Assembly (NCBI GenBank): GCA_910585385.1
Contig: CAJUDV010000001.1
Location: forward strand, 1 to 64,000
Source of the DNA: an uncultured Oscillibacter sp.
GTDB lineage: Bacteria; Bacillota; Clostridia; Oscillospirales; Oscillospiraceae
DNA length: 64,000 nucleotides
Direction: 5' to 3'
Each line of letters opens with the position of its first letter. The first letter of the stretch is position 1. Positions 24,323 through 33,157 of this stretch are shown piece by piece. The notes below the pieces were generated by a model. That model ran no database searches. It was not told the origin of the DNA and was given only the letters and a program-made list of their open reading frames with translations. A program made the translations under genes and the position numbers.

Positions 24323-25413
24323 GATTTTGCCGCCTCCTTATGGCTATTTTTGCGGAAGATCAGCTTGTAGTTGATGAAGAACTCACACCCCAGCATGCAG
24401 AAGAGGAGAATGCCGGTGATGATGTCGGAGATGGAGGTGGGCACCGCCATACGGGTCTGGAGCGTCTCCGCCCCCTTGCTGAGAACCGCCAGCAGCATGG
24501 AGATGGCCACCATGGCGAAGGCGTTGAGCTGGCTGAGCCAGGCCACGGTGATGGAGGTGAATCCCACGCCGCCGGCCACGCCGTCGTACAGCGTGTTGTT
24601 GGCCCCGGAGGCCACAATGAACCCCACGATGCCGCTGATGGCCCCGGAGAGGAACATGGTGCGCATCATCACCCGCCCTACGTTCATGCCCGCGTACCGG
24701 GCGGTGTTGACGCTGTCGCCGATGACAGCGATCTCGTAGCCGTGCTTGGTGTGGTTCATATAGACATGCATGAACACCACCAGCACCAGCACGATGATCC
24801 AGCCGCAGTGGACCCCCAGCACCCGGGGGAGGCAGGCGGCGGAGTCAAACTGGGGGATGATCTGAGAGCCCTTGCGGCCCTCCCAGGGCCCGCCCTGGAG
24901 CCAGCGGACCACACCGATGACGATGTAGTTCATCATCAGGGTGAACAGCGTCTCATTGGTGTTCCACCGGGCCTTGAAAAAGGCGGGAATCAGGGCCCAC
25001 ACGCCGCCGGCAATGGCTCCGGAGACGCCCATGACCACCAGCAGCACGGGGGAGGGAAGGCGGCCCGCCCAGAAGAGGGCGAAGTAGCTGGCGGCGATGG
25101 CCCCCGCGGTGATCTGGCCCTCGGCGCCGATGTTCCAAAAGCGCATCTTAAAGCAGGGGGCGATGGCCAGGGCGCAGCCCAGCAGGGGAACGGCGATCTT
25201 CACCGTCTGGCGGATGGCGCTCTTTTTCCCCAGGGCGCCGGAGATCATGGTGCCGTAGGCCGTGACGGGGCTGGCCCCTGCCAGGGCCATCACCAGGGCC
25301 CCCAGCAGCAGGGCGAAGACAATGGAGCCAAACCGGATGCACCAGACCTTCCAGCCCTCCATGCCGTCCCGCTTCGCCAGGCGGATGAGGGGAATCTTCT
25401 TCTCGTGGTTCAT
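24319..25413 (-). CDS. Nucleoside-type ABC transporter permease (first)
   Basis: A 364-residue permease of the YufP/NupB kind, with about nine membrane helices. It has the MISGALGKKSAIRQT stretch after the first helix, GAEGQITAGAIAASYF, and an AVIGDSVNTARYAGMNV coupling loop. It follows the ATPase gene directly (start one base after the ATPase stop) and overlaps the next permease by four bases, so the two permease subunits are probably made in equal amounts. Confidence 0.9.
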   Translation of the reverse strand: MNHEKKIPLIRLAKRDGMEGWKVWCIRFGSIVFALLLGALVMALAGASPVTAYGTMISGALGKKSAIRQTVKIAVPLLGCALAIAPCFKMRFWNIGAEGQITAGAIAASYFALFWAGRLPSPVLLVVMGVSGAIAGGVWALIPAFFKARWNTNETLFTLMMNYIVIGVVRWLQGGPWEGRKGSQIIPQFDSAACLPRVLGVHCGWIIVLVLVVFMHVYMNHTKHGYEIAVIGDSVNTARYAGMNVGRVMMRTMFLSGAISGIVGFIVASGANNTLYDGVAGGVGFTSITVAWLSQLNAFAMVAISMLLAVLSKGAETLQTRMAVPTSISDIITGILLFCMLGCEFFINYKLIFRKNSHKEAAKS

Positions 25414-26949
25414 CTACGCGCCCTCCTTTCCGCCAAGGCGGGTCATCAGCAGTCCGATCTGGTCCTTGGTGGCGGTGCGGGCGTCCACCACGCCGCTGAC
25501 CTGCCCGCCGCAGAGCACCAGGATGCGGTCACACAGCTCCAGCAGCACGTCCAGGTCCTCGCCCACATAGATCACCGCCACGCCCTTCATCTTCTGCTCC
25601 GTCAGCAGGTTGTAGATGGTGTAGGAGGTGTTGATGTCCAGGCCCCGCACCGCGTAGGCGGTCATCAGCACCGAGGGGGCGCTGGCGATTTCCCGGCCCA
25701 CCAGCACCTTCTGCACGTTGCCGCCGGACATCCGGCGGACGGGGAAGTCCGTGCCGGGGGTCACCACCTCCAGCTCCTTCCAGACCCGCAGGGCCAATTC
25801 GTTGGGGTCCCTGCGGTTGACAAAGACGCCCCTGCCCTTTTTCCAGGAGCGGAGCATCATGTTCCCCGTCATGCCCATGGACCCAACCAGGCCCATGCCC
25901 AGCCGGTCCTCGGGGACGAAGGCCATGGCCACGCCGGCCTTTTTGATCTGCATGGGGGTCTTGCCCACCAGGTTGGAGGGTTCCCGGCCCTCCGGGGTGT
26001 AGAGAATCTCCCCCTGATTGATAGGGCACAGGCCAGAGATGGCCTCCAGCAGCTCCTTCTGGCCGGACCCGGCGATGCCCGCCACCCCCAGAATCTCGCC
26101 GCCCAGGGCGGTGAAGCTGACGTGGTTTAGCTTCTTGACCCCCTCGCCGTCCAGAACGGTGAGGTCCCTGACCTCCAGCCGCTCCACGGCCCGTTCGTAC
26201 CGGGGGCGGTCAATGTTCAGGGTGACGGCGCGGCCCACCATCATGTCCGTGAGGGCCTGGGGACTGGTCTCTACGGTGTTGACGGTGCCGATGTATTTGC
26301 CCTTGCGCAGCACCGCCACCTTGTCCGAGAGGGCCATGACCTCGTGGAGTTTGTGGGTGATGATGACGATGGCCTTGCCGTCGGCCTTCATGGCCCGCAG
26401 GACGTTGAAGAGCTTGTCGGTCTCCTGGGGGGTGAGGACGGCGGTGGGCTCGTCCAGAATCAAAATCTCCGCCCCCCGGTAGAGGACCTTGACAATCTCC
26501 ACCGTCTGCTTCTGGGAGACGGACATGTCGTAGATCTTCTGGGCGAGGTCGATGTCGAAGCCGTACCGCTGGCAGATGTCCCGCACCTTGGCCCCGGCGG
26601 ACTTTATGTCCAGCTTCCCCGGCTCCTCCAGCCCCAGGACAATGTTCTCCGTGGCGGTGAACACGTCCACCAGCTTGTAATGCTGGTGGATCATGCCGAT
26701 GCCGTGGGCGAAGGCGTCCCTGGGGGAACGGATGGAAACGGGCTTTCCGTTTACCAGAATCTGCCCCTCGTCGGGGAAGTAGATGCCGGAGAGCATGTTC
26801 ATCAGCGTGGTCTTGCCGCTGCCGTTCTCCCCCAGCAGGGAGAGAATCTCCCCCCGGTTGAGCCGCAAATCAATGCCGTCGTTGGCCACCACCTCGCCAA
26901 AGCGCTTGGTGATGCCCCTGAGTTCAATGGCGCTAACAGTTTTTTCCAA
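25414..26949 (-). CDS. Nucleoside ABC transporter ATP-binding protein (duplicated domains)
   Basis: A 511-residue protein with two ABC domains in tandem, like YufO/NupA and sugar importers of the RbsA type. Domain 1 (about 8-235) has Walker A GENGSGKTT, signature MSVSQKQTVEIVK (degenerate) and Walker B ILILDEPTAVL. Domain 2 (about 260-500) has a degenerate P-loop GIAGSGQKELLEA, a signature-like MSGGNVQKVLVGR, and AYAVRGLDI in place of a canonical Walker B. So only one catalytic site may be fully active, as is common in this family. It is preceded by a 118-base gap after the BMP gene. Confidence 0.92.
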   Translation of the reverse strand: MEKTVSAIELRGITKRFGEVVANDGIDLRLNRGEILSLLGENGSGKTTLMNMLSGIYFPDEGQILVNGKPVSIRSPRDAFAHGIGMIHQHYKLVDVFTATENIVLGLEEPGKLDIKSAGAKVRDICQRYGFDIDLAQKIYDMSVSQKQTVEIVKVLYRGAEILILDEPTAVLTPQETDKLFNVLRAMKADGKAIVIITHKLHEVMALSDKVAVLRKGKYIGTVNTVETSPQALTDMMVGRAVTLNIDRPRYERAVERLEVRDLTVLDGEGVKKLNHVSFTALGGEILGVAGIAGSGQKELLEAISGLCPINQGEILYTPEGREPSNLVGKTPMQIKKAGVAMAFVPEDRLGMGLVGSMGMTGNMMLRSWKKGRGVFVNRRDPNELALRVWKELEVVTPGTDFPVRRMSGGNVQKVLVGREIASAPSVLMTAYAVRGLDINTSYTIYNLLTEQKMKGVAVIYVGEDLDVLLELCDRILVLCGGQVSGVVDARTATKDQIGLLMTRLGGKEGA

Positions 26950-27019
26950 TATTTGCTCACCCTTTCTAAGAGGTCCCGGCGGGGAAACGCGCTGCCGGGC
27001 GGAGTCCGGATGGGTAAAT

Positions 27020-27060
27020 TTAAAAGAACAGGGGGCCGCAGCGGGCCCCCGTTCTTTTCA
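27020..27060 (-). terminator. Hairpin between BMP gene and ATPase gene
   Basis: An AAAGAAC-a-GGGGGCC / GGGCCCCC-GTTCTTT imperfect stem lies just past the BMP stop codon, with T's on the distal side when read on the minus strand. It may act as a partial terminator or mRNA 3' cap, allowing more binding protein than transporter, an arrangement common in ABC import operons. Confidence 0.65.
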
Positions 27061-27067
27061 GGATTTA

Positions 27068-28342
27068 TCAGAACGCGGAGTTCAGCCACTCGATGCCGTC
27101 GATGGACAGCGCGAAGTAGGGAGCGGACTGGAAGTAGGACTCGTGGAAGGCGCCGTCGAACACGGCCTCCTCGGAGTCGGGGGTGAAGTCGCCGTCGGTG
27201 TCCAGGGCGAAGGCGCTCTCCAGAGCCTTTCCCTCAATGGTGAAGGTGCTGGTGTCAAAGACCTGGAGCTCGCCGGAGCGGATCTTGGCCTCCACCTCGG
27301 CCAGCTTCTCGGCGGTGCCGGGGGCGGCGATGTCCTCGTTGAGGTCGGTCATCACCACGGCGCCCATGTCCATGCCGTGGCACCAGTCCTGATCGAAGCT
27401 CTCGCCGTTGGCCACGGCCTCGATGGCGTACTCAAAGTAGGGGGCCCAGTTGATCCGGGTGCCGATGAGGGAGGCCCCGGGGGCCACGGAGATCATGTCG
27501 TTGTTGTAGCCGGTGTGGAAGACGCCCTTGGCCTCGGCGGTGGTGGCGGGGGTGGTGTTGTCGGAGTGCTGGGAGATCATAACGCAGCCCATGTCGGCCA
27601 GGGCAGAGGCGGCGTTGGCCTCCTCGGTGGCGTCGGACCAGGAGCCCACGAACTGAACCTTCATGGTCACGCTGGGGCAGACGGACCGGGCGCCCAGGAA
27701 GTAGGCGGTGAAGCCGGAGATGACCTCGGCGAAGGAGAAGGCGCCCACGTAGCCGATGACGGCCTGGTCGGCGGTGATCTCGCCCTCGTCGATCATCTGC
27801 TGGAGCTTCATGCCCGCCACCACGCCGGCCAGATACCGGCCCTCGTAGATGTTGGCGAAGGCGTTGTGGGTGTTGTCCCGGCCGTCGTTCCAGGAGCCCT
27901 GGTTGGTGCAGGCGATGAACTCCACCTCGGGATAGTCGTCCACCACCTTGAGCATGTGGTCCTCAAAGCCGAAGGAGTTGTTGATGATCAGCTGGCAGCC
28001 GTCGTCCGCCAGCTCGATATTGGCGTCCTCGCAGCCGGAGTTCTCGGCGATGTTCCACTTGACCACCCAGTCCACGTCGATTCCCTTGGCCGCCAGGGCC
28101 TCTGTGGCGGCCTCCTTGCCGCGGATGAAGTTGTAGGTGTAGCCCTGGTCGTTCTCGTCGCCGATGCAGATCAGGCCCACTTTTACGGTCTTGGTCTCGG
28201 GAGCGCCGCCGCCCTGGTCGTCGGCGGGCTGGTTCTCAGCGGGCTTGTCGGTGGTGGGGGACGGCTGGTCGGAGCCGCCGCCGCAGGCGGCCAGACTCAA
28301 AACCATCACCAGGGACAGCAGGATTGCAAGAAACTTCTTCAT
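27068..28342 (-). CDS. BMP-family nucleoside-binding lipoprotein
   Basis: The substrate-binding subunit of the importer (424 residues). It has a lipoprotein signal with LSLAAC (Cys20), an acidic/proline linker (about 24-52), then the Bmp/PnrA fold: VKVGLICIGDENDQGYT, VVKWNIAENSG, and later SQHSDNTTPATTAEAKGV and VAPGASLIG. BMP proteins bind purine nucleosides in the characterised cases; the exact ligand here is not shown. It is the first gene of the operon, with AAGGAGG upstream and a good promoter at 28415-28443. Confidence 0.92.
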   Translation of the reverse strand: MKKFLAILLSLVMVLSLAACGGGSDQPSPTTDKPAENQPADDQGGGAPETKTVKVGLICIGDENDQGYTYNFIRGKEAATEALAAKGIDVDWVVKWNIAENSGCEDANIELADDGCQLIINNSFGFEDHMLKVVDDYPEVEFIACTNQGSWNDGRDNTHNAFANIYEGRYLAGVVAGMKLQQMIDEGEITADQAVIGYVGAFSFAEVISGFTAYFLGARSVCPSVTMKVQFVGSWSDATEEANAASALADMGCVMISQHSDNTTPATTAEAKGVFHTGYNNDMISVAPGASLIGTRINWAPYFEYAIEAVANGESFDQDWCHGMDMGAVVMTDLNEDIAAPGTAEKLAEVEAKIRSGELQVFDTSTFTIEGKALESAFALDTDGDFTPDSEEAVFDGAFHESYFQSAPYFALSIDGIEWLNSAF

Positions 28343-28414
28343 TCTGGTTTTCCTCCTTATAAACGATCAATACGAAAAGGAACCGGATGAGGTGAGACTA
28401 CCTCATCACCTATC

Positions 28415-28443
28415 ATCATACAAGAAAAACCCAAAAATTTCAA
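28415..28443 (-). promoter_or_regulatory. Promoter of the BMP nucleoside transporter operon
   Basis: On the minus strand: TTGAAA (28443-28438), a 17-base spacer, and TATGAT (28420-28415). Transcription would start a few bases before the GATGAGGT...ACCTCATC hairpin, which may bind a regulator as DNA or fold as RNA. Confidence 0.75.
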
Positions 28444-28543
28444 TCAGATTTTTTTATTTCCTGGAAAAAGACGGCATAATTTCCAGCCGCCCCCCTCCGT
28501 TTCCCGCGCCCCCGCCAAAAAGGAGCCCCTTCTTTGAAAAAGC

Positions 28544-28574
28544 GGAACCGGCGAGGCTGCGCCCCGCCGGTTCC
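28544..28574 (-). terminator. Intrinsic terminator of thrC
   Basis: A 9-bp stem GGAACCGGC / GCCGGTTCC, followed on the minus strand by GCTTTTTC. Confidence 0.7.
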
Positions 28575-28580
28575 GGCGCG

Positions 28581-29822
28581 TCATTCCACGGTGATCTGGC
28601 GCTCCGCGAAGGCCGCCAGCAGGCGGTCCATATCGGAGGGAATGGAGATGGGCTCGCCGTAGGACTTGATGGCGTTTTCCACGTCCTTGAGACCGTTGCC
28701 CGTCACCACGGAGACCACGGTATCATCTCTTCCGATTACCCCGGCCTCACAGAGCTTCTTCACACCCGCCGTGCCGGTGACGCCCGCCGGCTCGCCGAAG
28801 ACGCCGCAGGTGCTGCCCAGCAGCTTTTGCGCGGCCATGATCTCCCGGTCGGAGACGCTGACTACCAGGCCATGGGACTCCCGAATGGCCATGAGGGCCT
28901 TGTCCGCGTTCCGGGGAACGCCCACGGCGATGGAGTCCGCCAGGGTGTTCTCCTCCATGGGGCGCCAGTCCTCCCCGGTCTCAATGGCGCGGTTCAACGG
29001 GCAGCACCCCTCGGCCTGGGCGGAGATGAGGCGGGGAAGACGGTCGATGAAGCCGATGGCGTAGAGATCTTTCAAGCCCTTCCAGAGACCGGCGATGGTG
29101 CAGCCGTCCCCCACGGAGATGGCGATATAGTCCGGCACCTGCCAGTCCAGCTGTTCCATAATCTCCAGGGAGATGGTCTTCTTCCCCTCGGAGAGGTAGG
29201 GGTTGATGGCGGCGTTGCGGTTGTACCAGCCCCACCTGTCAATGGCCTGCCTGGAGAGCTCAAAGGTCTCCTCATAGCTGCCCTGGACGGAGATGACGGT
29301 GGCCCCGAAGGTCATCAGCTGGGCCACCTTGCCCTTGGGGGCCCGGGAGGGGACGAAGATATACGTGGAGAGGCCCGCCGCCGCGGCGTTGCCCGCCAGG
29401 GACGAGGCGGCGTTGCCGGTGGAGGAGCAGGCGATGACCTCCGCCCCGGCCTCCCGGGCCTTGGCCACCGCCATGGCGCTGGCCCGGTCTTTCAGGGAGG
29501 CGGTGGGGTTCTGCCCGTCGTCCTTCACCCACAGGCGCTTCAGGCCCAGGGTTTCCGCAAGGCGGGGCTCCTCGTACAGGGGGGACCAGCCCACCCGCAG
29601 GGGCGTGGGCTCCGTGCCGTCCTCAATGGGCAGCAGCTCCCGGTAGCGCCACATAGAGCGCTCCGGGCGGGCGGCCAGGGTCTCCTTGGTCAGCCGGGTT
29701 TTGATGTACTCGTAGTCGTAGACGATGTCCAGAATGCCGCCGCACTCACAGGCCGTCAGATTCGGCGCGGCGGGGTAGGTTCTGCCGCACTTGACGCACT
29801 TTCCGTATTTTACGTGTTTCAT
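28581..29822 (-). CDS. thrC: Threonine synthase
   Basis: ThrC converts O-phosphohomoserine to threonine with PLP. The 413-residue fold-type II enzyme has an N-terminal zinc-ribbon-like segment (CVKCGR...CECGG, residues 8-28), the PLP lysine in NPTASLKDRAS, the SSTGNAASSLAG phosphate/substrate loop, and TGNGLKDVE near the C-terminus. No other threonine gene is adjacent. It starts within the stop of the upstream DMT transporter (ATGA overlap), so they are coupled, and the transporter may move threonine or a related amino acid. Confidence 0.93.
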   Translation of the reverse strand: MKHVKYGKCVKCGRTYPAAPNLTACECGGILDIVYDYEYIKTRLTKETLAARPERSMWRYRELLPIEDGTEPTPLRVGWSPLYEEPRLAETLGLKRLWVKDDGQNPTASLKDRASAMAVAKAREAGAEVIACSSTGNAASSLAGNAAAAGLSTYIFVPSRAPKGKVAQLMTFGATVISVQGSYEETFELSRQAIDRWGWYNRNAAINPYLSEGKKTISLEIMEQLDWQVPDYIAISVGDGCTIAGLWKGLKDLYAIGFIDRLPRLISAQAEGCCPLNRAIETGEDWRPMEENTLADSIAVGVPRNADKALMAIRESHGLVVSVSDREIMAAQKLLGSTCGVFGEPAGVTGTAGVKKLCEAGVIGRDDTVVSVVTGNGLKDVENAIKSYGEPISIPSDMDRLLAAFAERQITVE

Positions 29823-30727
29823 TTCGTCTCCTCCGTCAAAATTTGAGGTTCTTCCGCCGGGGATTCCGGCGGGCTCCCCGCCGGACGCAGGATCTCCGTC
29901 ACCACGCCGCAGCAGATCAGCGCGACGCCCGCCAGCATCCGTCCACTCATCCGCTCTCCCAGCAAAATGGCGGAGAGAATGGCGCAGAAGATGCTCTCCG
30001 TGGACAGAATCAGGGTGCAGCGCACCGGGTCCAGGTATTTCAGGGTGACGTTCTTAATGAGGTAGCACAGCACGGTGGGCACCGCCGCCAGGTACAGCAA
30101 AGACATCACCGCCGGACGGGCATAGGTTCCCCCCGTCCCCTGGACCAGCGTCAAAACCCCCATGCAGGCCGCCGTGGTGAGGAATTGGAAAAAGGAGATC
30201 TGAACCCGGGAGTCCTCCCCCGCCAGCTTCACCAGCAGAATGCTGTTGAGGCCGTAGGTGGCGGCGTCCACCAGGAGAAGCAGATCCCCCGGGGCCGCCG
30301 TTCCGAGGCCCTCCGTCAGACTGAGGAAGCCCACGCCCGTCATGGCCAAAGCCGCCGCCAGCAAAGAGCGCCGGGCGGGCCGTATCCGGAAGAACAGGGC
30401 GCAGAGAAAGGGCATCATCACAATGTTGGTGGCGGTCAGAAAGGAGGCTTTGGCGGCGTCCGTCACGGCAAGGCCGAACATCTCCAGCGTAAAGGTCAGC
30501 GCCGTCACCAATCCCAGGACGGCGCCTGTCCGCAGGGCGGACTTCGCGGGGCGGCGCAGCTGTTTCCGAAACACCAGGGCGGTGAGAATGGTTCCCAGAA
30601 AAAAGCGCCAGAAGACGATCTCGAATTGCAGCATCCCGCTGTTGATGCAGTATTTGGAGGCCACAAAGCTGCTGCCCCACATGGCCGAGGCGGCCAGAAG
30701 CAGCCAGGAGGCGCTTCGCCTGGTCAT
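29819..30727 (-). CDS. EamA/DMT-family transporter
   Basis: A 302-residue membrane protein with ten predicted helices in two EamA repeats (first near 5-130, second near 140-285). It starts LLLAASAMWGSSFVASKY and has the LSTESIFCAILSAILLGERMSG signature in the second repeat. DMT members export amino acids or other metabolites. Its four-base overlap with thrC suggests a role tied to threonine or its precursors, but this is inference from position. The C-terminal tail after about 285 is hydrophilic. Confidence 0.85.
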   Translation of the reverse strand: MTRRSASWLLLAASAMWGSSFVASKYCINSGMLQFEIVFWRFFLGTILTALVFRKQLRRPAKSALRTGAVLGLVTALTFTLEMFGLAVTDAAKASFLTATNIVMMPFLCALFFRIRPARRSLLAAALAMTGVGFLSLTEGLGTAAPGDLLLLVDAATYGLNSILLVKLAGEDSRVQISFFQFLTTAACMGVLTLVQGTGGTYARPAVMSLLYLAAVPTVLCYLIKNVTLKYLDPVRCTLILSTESIFCAILSAILLGERMSGRMLAGVALICCGVVTEILRPAGSPPESPAEEPQILTEETK

Positions 30728-30760
30728 TTTCTATCATCTCCCAGTACAAAGAGGAGCCTT

Positions 30761-30815
30761 CCGCGGAGAACGGAGGAACGGCCGCGCGGCGGCAGCGATT
30801 CCTCCGTCTCCGCGG
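30761..30815 (-). terminator. Long inverted repeat after the PLP enzyme gene
   Basis: CCGCGGAGAACGGAGGAA (30761-30778) pairs with TTCCTCCGTCTCCGCGG (30799-30815), 17 pairs with one bulge. It lies directly 3' of the minus-strand gene ending at 30829. No T-run follows, so it may be a stabilising or weakly terminating structure. Confidence 0.5.
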
Positions 30816-30828
30816 CGCCAGCCGCGCT

Positions 30829-32304
30829 TTACAGGCTCTTCAAAACGCCGGTCTCCTCGTTAAACGCATCGATCAGCTCATCCAGCTCCTTCGCCTGGGC
30901 GTGGACCGTATCCCACGTCCCCTCGGCGTCATACCACAGGGCATTGAGATCGTGCATATCCTTCCCCTGCTGCTCCACCCAGGTGTAGTATTTCAGATGA
31001 TGCACCCGCTTGCGGTCGGCGTAGGTCATCTCAATCAGATTGTCGGTCTTGAGCCCCAGCATGTGCAGGTTGTGGTCCAGCTCCGCCGCCTGGGCGGTGT
31101 AGGCCCCGTACTGCTCGTTCAGCTCGGCGATGCGGCTGCCGTACATCACGGCGCTGTCGGTGAGGACCGTGCCCACCACGTCCCGCTCCGTGAGCTCGTA
31201 GTATTTGGCCATCTTGATGCAGCACAGCACGTTGGCGATGCCGCTGATGCCCAGCCAGGTGAGCTTCTCAATGAGCTCGCCGTCCAGGCCCAGGACCTCC
31301 CTGAGGTAGGTCTGCCCCTCCGGGGTGTTGAACAGGCGCAGCAGGCGCTGGCTGTCCTCATCGTCGATGGCGATGGCCATATCGCTGTTTCTCACGTTGT
31401 GAATCCAGGGGATGTGCTTGTCGCCGATGCCCTCGATGCGGTGGCCGCCGAAGCCGTTGTTCAAAATGGTGGGGCACTGGAGGGCCTCGCCCACCGCCAG
31501 CTTCAGGCTGGGATACAGCTCCTTGAGGCGGTCCCCCGCGCTCATGGTGCCGGCGGAGCCGGAGGTGAAGGCGGCGGCGGCGAAGCGGTCGCCGGGGCGC
31601 TTGACGGCCTCGAACACGTCCGCCAGGGCGTTGCCGGTGACGTTGTAGTGCCACAGGGGGTTCCCCATCTCCTCAAACTGGTTGAAGATCATGTACTGGG
31701 GGTCCAGTTTCAGCTCGTTGGTCTTGTCGAAGATCTCCTTGACGTTGGACTCGCAGCCGGGGGTGGCGATGACCTCCGCGCCGATCTCATGGAGCCAGTC
31801 GAACCGCTCCTGCGACATCTCCGCCGGCAGGATGGCCACGCCCTGGGCCCCCAGCAGGCGGGAGTTGAAGGCGCCGCCCCGGCAGTAGTTGCCGGTGGAG
31901 GGCCACACGGCCTTGTGGACGTCCACGTCAAACTGGCCCGTCACCAGCCGGGGGGCCAGGCAGCCGAAGGAGGCCCCCACCTTGTGGCACCCGGTGGGGA
32001 ACCACTTGCCCACCATGGCGATGATCCGGCAGGGCACGCCGGTGAGCGCGGGAGGGAGCTCGATGTAGTTGGGCACGGCCTGGAAGAGGCCGCCGGACTC
32101 CTTCGCCTCGTTCTTCCAGGTGATGCGGAACAGGTTCATGGGGTCCACATCCCAGAGGCCCAGGGTTTTGAGCCTGTCCTGAACCTTCTCAGGGATGGTC
32201 TCCGGGTGCTGCATCTGGGCGATGGTGGGGATCACAATGCCGTTTTCCTTCGCCTTTTTGATATTGTGGGCAAGGCCCTGCTTGTTGACGGAAAGGTCGA
32301 TCAT
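30829..32304 (-). CDS. PLP-dependent fold-type II enzyme (YgeX-like position)
   Basis: A 491-residue member of the cysteine synthase/threonine dehydratase superfamily. The PLP lysine is probably in TGCHKVGASFG, and the asparagine loop is PSTGNYCRGGAFNSR. It is about 90 residues longer than diaminopropionate ammonia-lyase YgeX and does not closely resemble it, so I leave it unnamed. In yge-type clusters a PLP lyase sits beside YgeY, YgeW and a carbamate kinase, and this gene fills that place. The ATG overlaps the regulator's stop (ATGA), and AGGAGGACA lies upstream. An amine-eliminating or beta-replacement reaction is likely; the substrate is not known. Confidence 0.75.
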   Translation of the reverse strand: MIDLSVNKQGLAHNIKKAKENGIVIPTIAQMQHPETIPEKVQDRLKTLGLWDVDPMNLFRITWKNEAKESGGLFQAVPNYIELPPALTGVPCRIIAMVGKWFPTGCHKVGASFGCLAPRLVTGQFDVDVHKAVWPSTGNYCRGGAFNSRLLGAQGVAILPAEMSQERFDWLHEIGAEVIATPGCESNVKEIFDKTNELKLDPQYMIFNQFEEMGNPLWHYNVTGNALADVFEAVKRPGDRFAAAAFTSGSAGTMSAGDRLKELYPSLKLAVGEALQCPTILNNGFGGHRIEGIGDKHIPWIHNVRNSDMAIAIDDEDSQRLLRLFNTPEGQTYLREVLGLDGELIEKLTWLGISGIANVLCCIKMAKYYELTERDVVGTVLTDSAVMYGSRIAELNEQYGAYTAQAAELDHNLHMLGLKTDNLIEMTYADRKRVHHLKYYTWVEQQGKDMHDLNALWYDAEGTWDTVHAQAKELDELIDAFNEETGVLKSL

Positions 32305-32948
32305 GATGGTTTGTCCTCCTCCAGTTTTGTGTCGATATAGGAATACAGGGTGTACTTGGAGATCCCGAAGTATTTGGCGACCTTGTCGCCGGACTTGGTC
32401 ACAAGAAACGCGCCGTTCTGGTTCAGAAATTGGATGGCCCGCACCTTGTCGTCCTTGTTCATCAGCGCCACGGGCTTGCCCACCAGCGCCACGGACTGCT
32501 GGATCAGCTCCTCCAGCAAATCGTTGATGTTGACAATTTTCTCCGGCTCCGAGGGCTGCGGCCCCTCGGTGGAGACCAGGCCGTGAAGGGCGCTCTCCAC
32601 CATCAGCAGGGCGGAGATGTCGTAGTTGATGGCAAGAATCGCGGAGACCTTCCCCTTGCTGTTGCGGATGTACACGGTAGAGGATTTCAAGATCTTGCCG
32701 TCCGGAGTCTTCATCAGATAGGACAGGTGGTCCTTGGGCTCGGGGTCGTTGGTCTGCAGCTGCTCCATCACCACGTGGGACGCGCCGTCCCCCACCTTCC
32801 GCCCGGAGATATGGCCGTTGACAATATCCACAATGCTGTGGTCCGGATTTCGGCTCAGGTCGTGAATGACCACCTCGCAGCTGCTGCCAAACTGGGCCGC
32901 AATGCCCGCCGCCACCTGTTTCAGCAGTTCCAGTTTTCCGGCTTCTAT
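32301..32948 (-). CDS. DauR/YheO-like transcriptional regulator
   Basis: A YheO-type PAS-like sensor (SSCEVVIHDLSRNPDHSIVD, KSSTVYIRNSKGKVSAILAI) is followed by a C-terminal helix-turn-helix of the DauR kind (KVAKYFGISKYTLYSYI). The frame upstream of the first GTG (codon at 32915) has no ATG, but it stays open to an ATA at 32948 that sits seven bases after AGAGGTG. The 11 extra codons (xEAGKLELLKQ) look like the normal beginning of this family. The start codon may therefore be ATA (changed from ATG), or a CTG/GTG within. It is probably the local regulator of the divergent yge genes. Confidence 0.75.
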   Translation of the reverse strand: MEAGKLELLKQVAAGIAAQFGSSCEVVIHDLSRNPDHSIVDIVNGHISGRKVGDGASHVVMEQLQTNDPEPKDHLSYLMKTPDGKILKSSTVYIRNSKGKVSAILAINYDISALLMVESALHGLVSTEGPQPSEPEKIVNINDLLEELIQQSVALVGKPVALMNKDDKVRAIQFLNQNGAFLVTKSGDKVAKYFGISKYTLYSYIDTKLEEDKPS

Positions 32949-32975
32949 GGAATATCACCTCTTTCTTGTGGCAAA

Positions 32976-33033
32976 GTTTATATAAACGCTCTATTACACT
33001 CCTATATAATATCACACTTTTTGTATAAATCAA
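32976..33033 (-). promoter_or_regulatory. Promoter and palindrome of the regulator/PLP-enzyme operon
   Basis: On the minus strand: TTGATT (33033-33028), a 16-base spacer, TATTAT (33011-33006). Downstream is the perfect 12-base palindrome GTTTATATAAAC (32976-32987), a candidate operator between promoter and gene. Confidence 0.6.
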
Positions 33034-33073
33034 CACTTTTGCAAAAAATTTTTTTGGTTTTCAAAAATTTTGT

Positions 33074-33101
33074 TTGACAACAGGAAATCTTGTGATATGA
33101 T
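33074..33101 (+). promoter_or_regulatory. Promoter of ygeY
   Basis: TTGACA (33074-33079), a 16-base spacer and TATGAT (33096-33101). It lies about 40 bases from the divergent promoter, so one regulator could act on both. Confidence 0.75.
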
Positions 33102-33157
33102 AGGGCTGTAAGGAACAGAAACTCATCTGTCAAAATAATTTTATGGAGGGCTGTATC

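Larger units (their letters stand above)
28343..28580. other. BMP operon leader and thrC 3' region
   Basis: It holds the BMP promoter, a short leader with an 8-bp hairpin (28386-28393 with 28400-28407), an AT-rich patch, and the thrC terminator at 28544-28574. The leader is too short for a purine riboswitch; I looked for one because nucleoside importers often have it. Confidence 0.5.

Noticed and set aside
28343..28443. Purine riboswitch in front of the BMP nucleoside importer
   Set aside because: The leader between promoter and gene is only about 70 bases and has one 8-bp hairpin; the conserved purine-aptamer loops are absent.
29819..30988. Plus-strand ORFs opposite the DMT transporter
   Set aside because: Shadow frames rich in Arg/Gln/His; the minus strand encodes a ten-helix EamA protein with good start and coupling to thrC.
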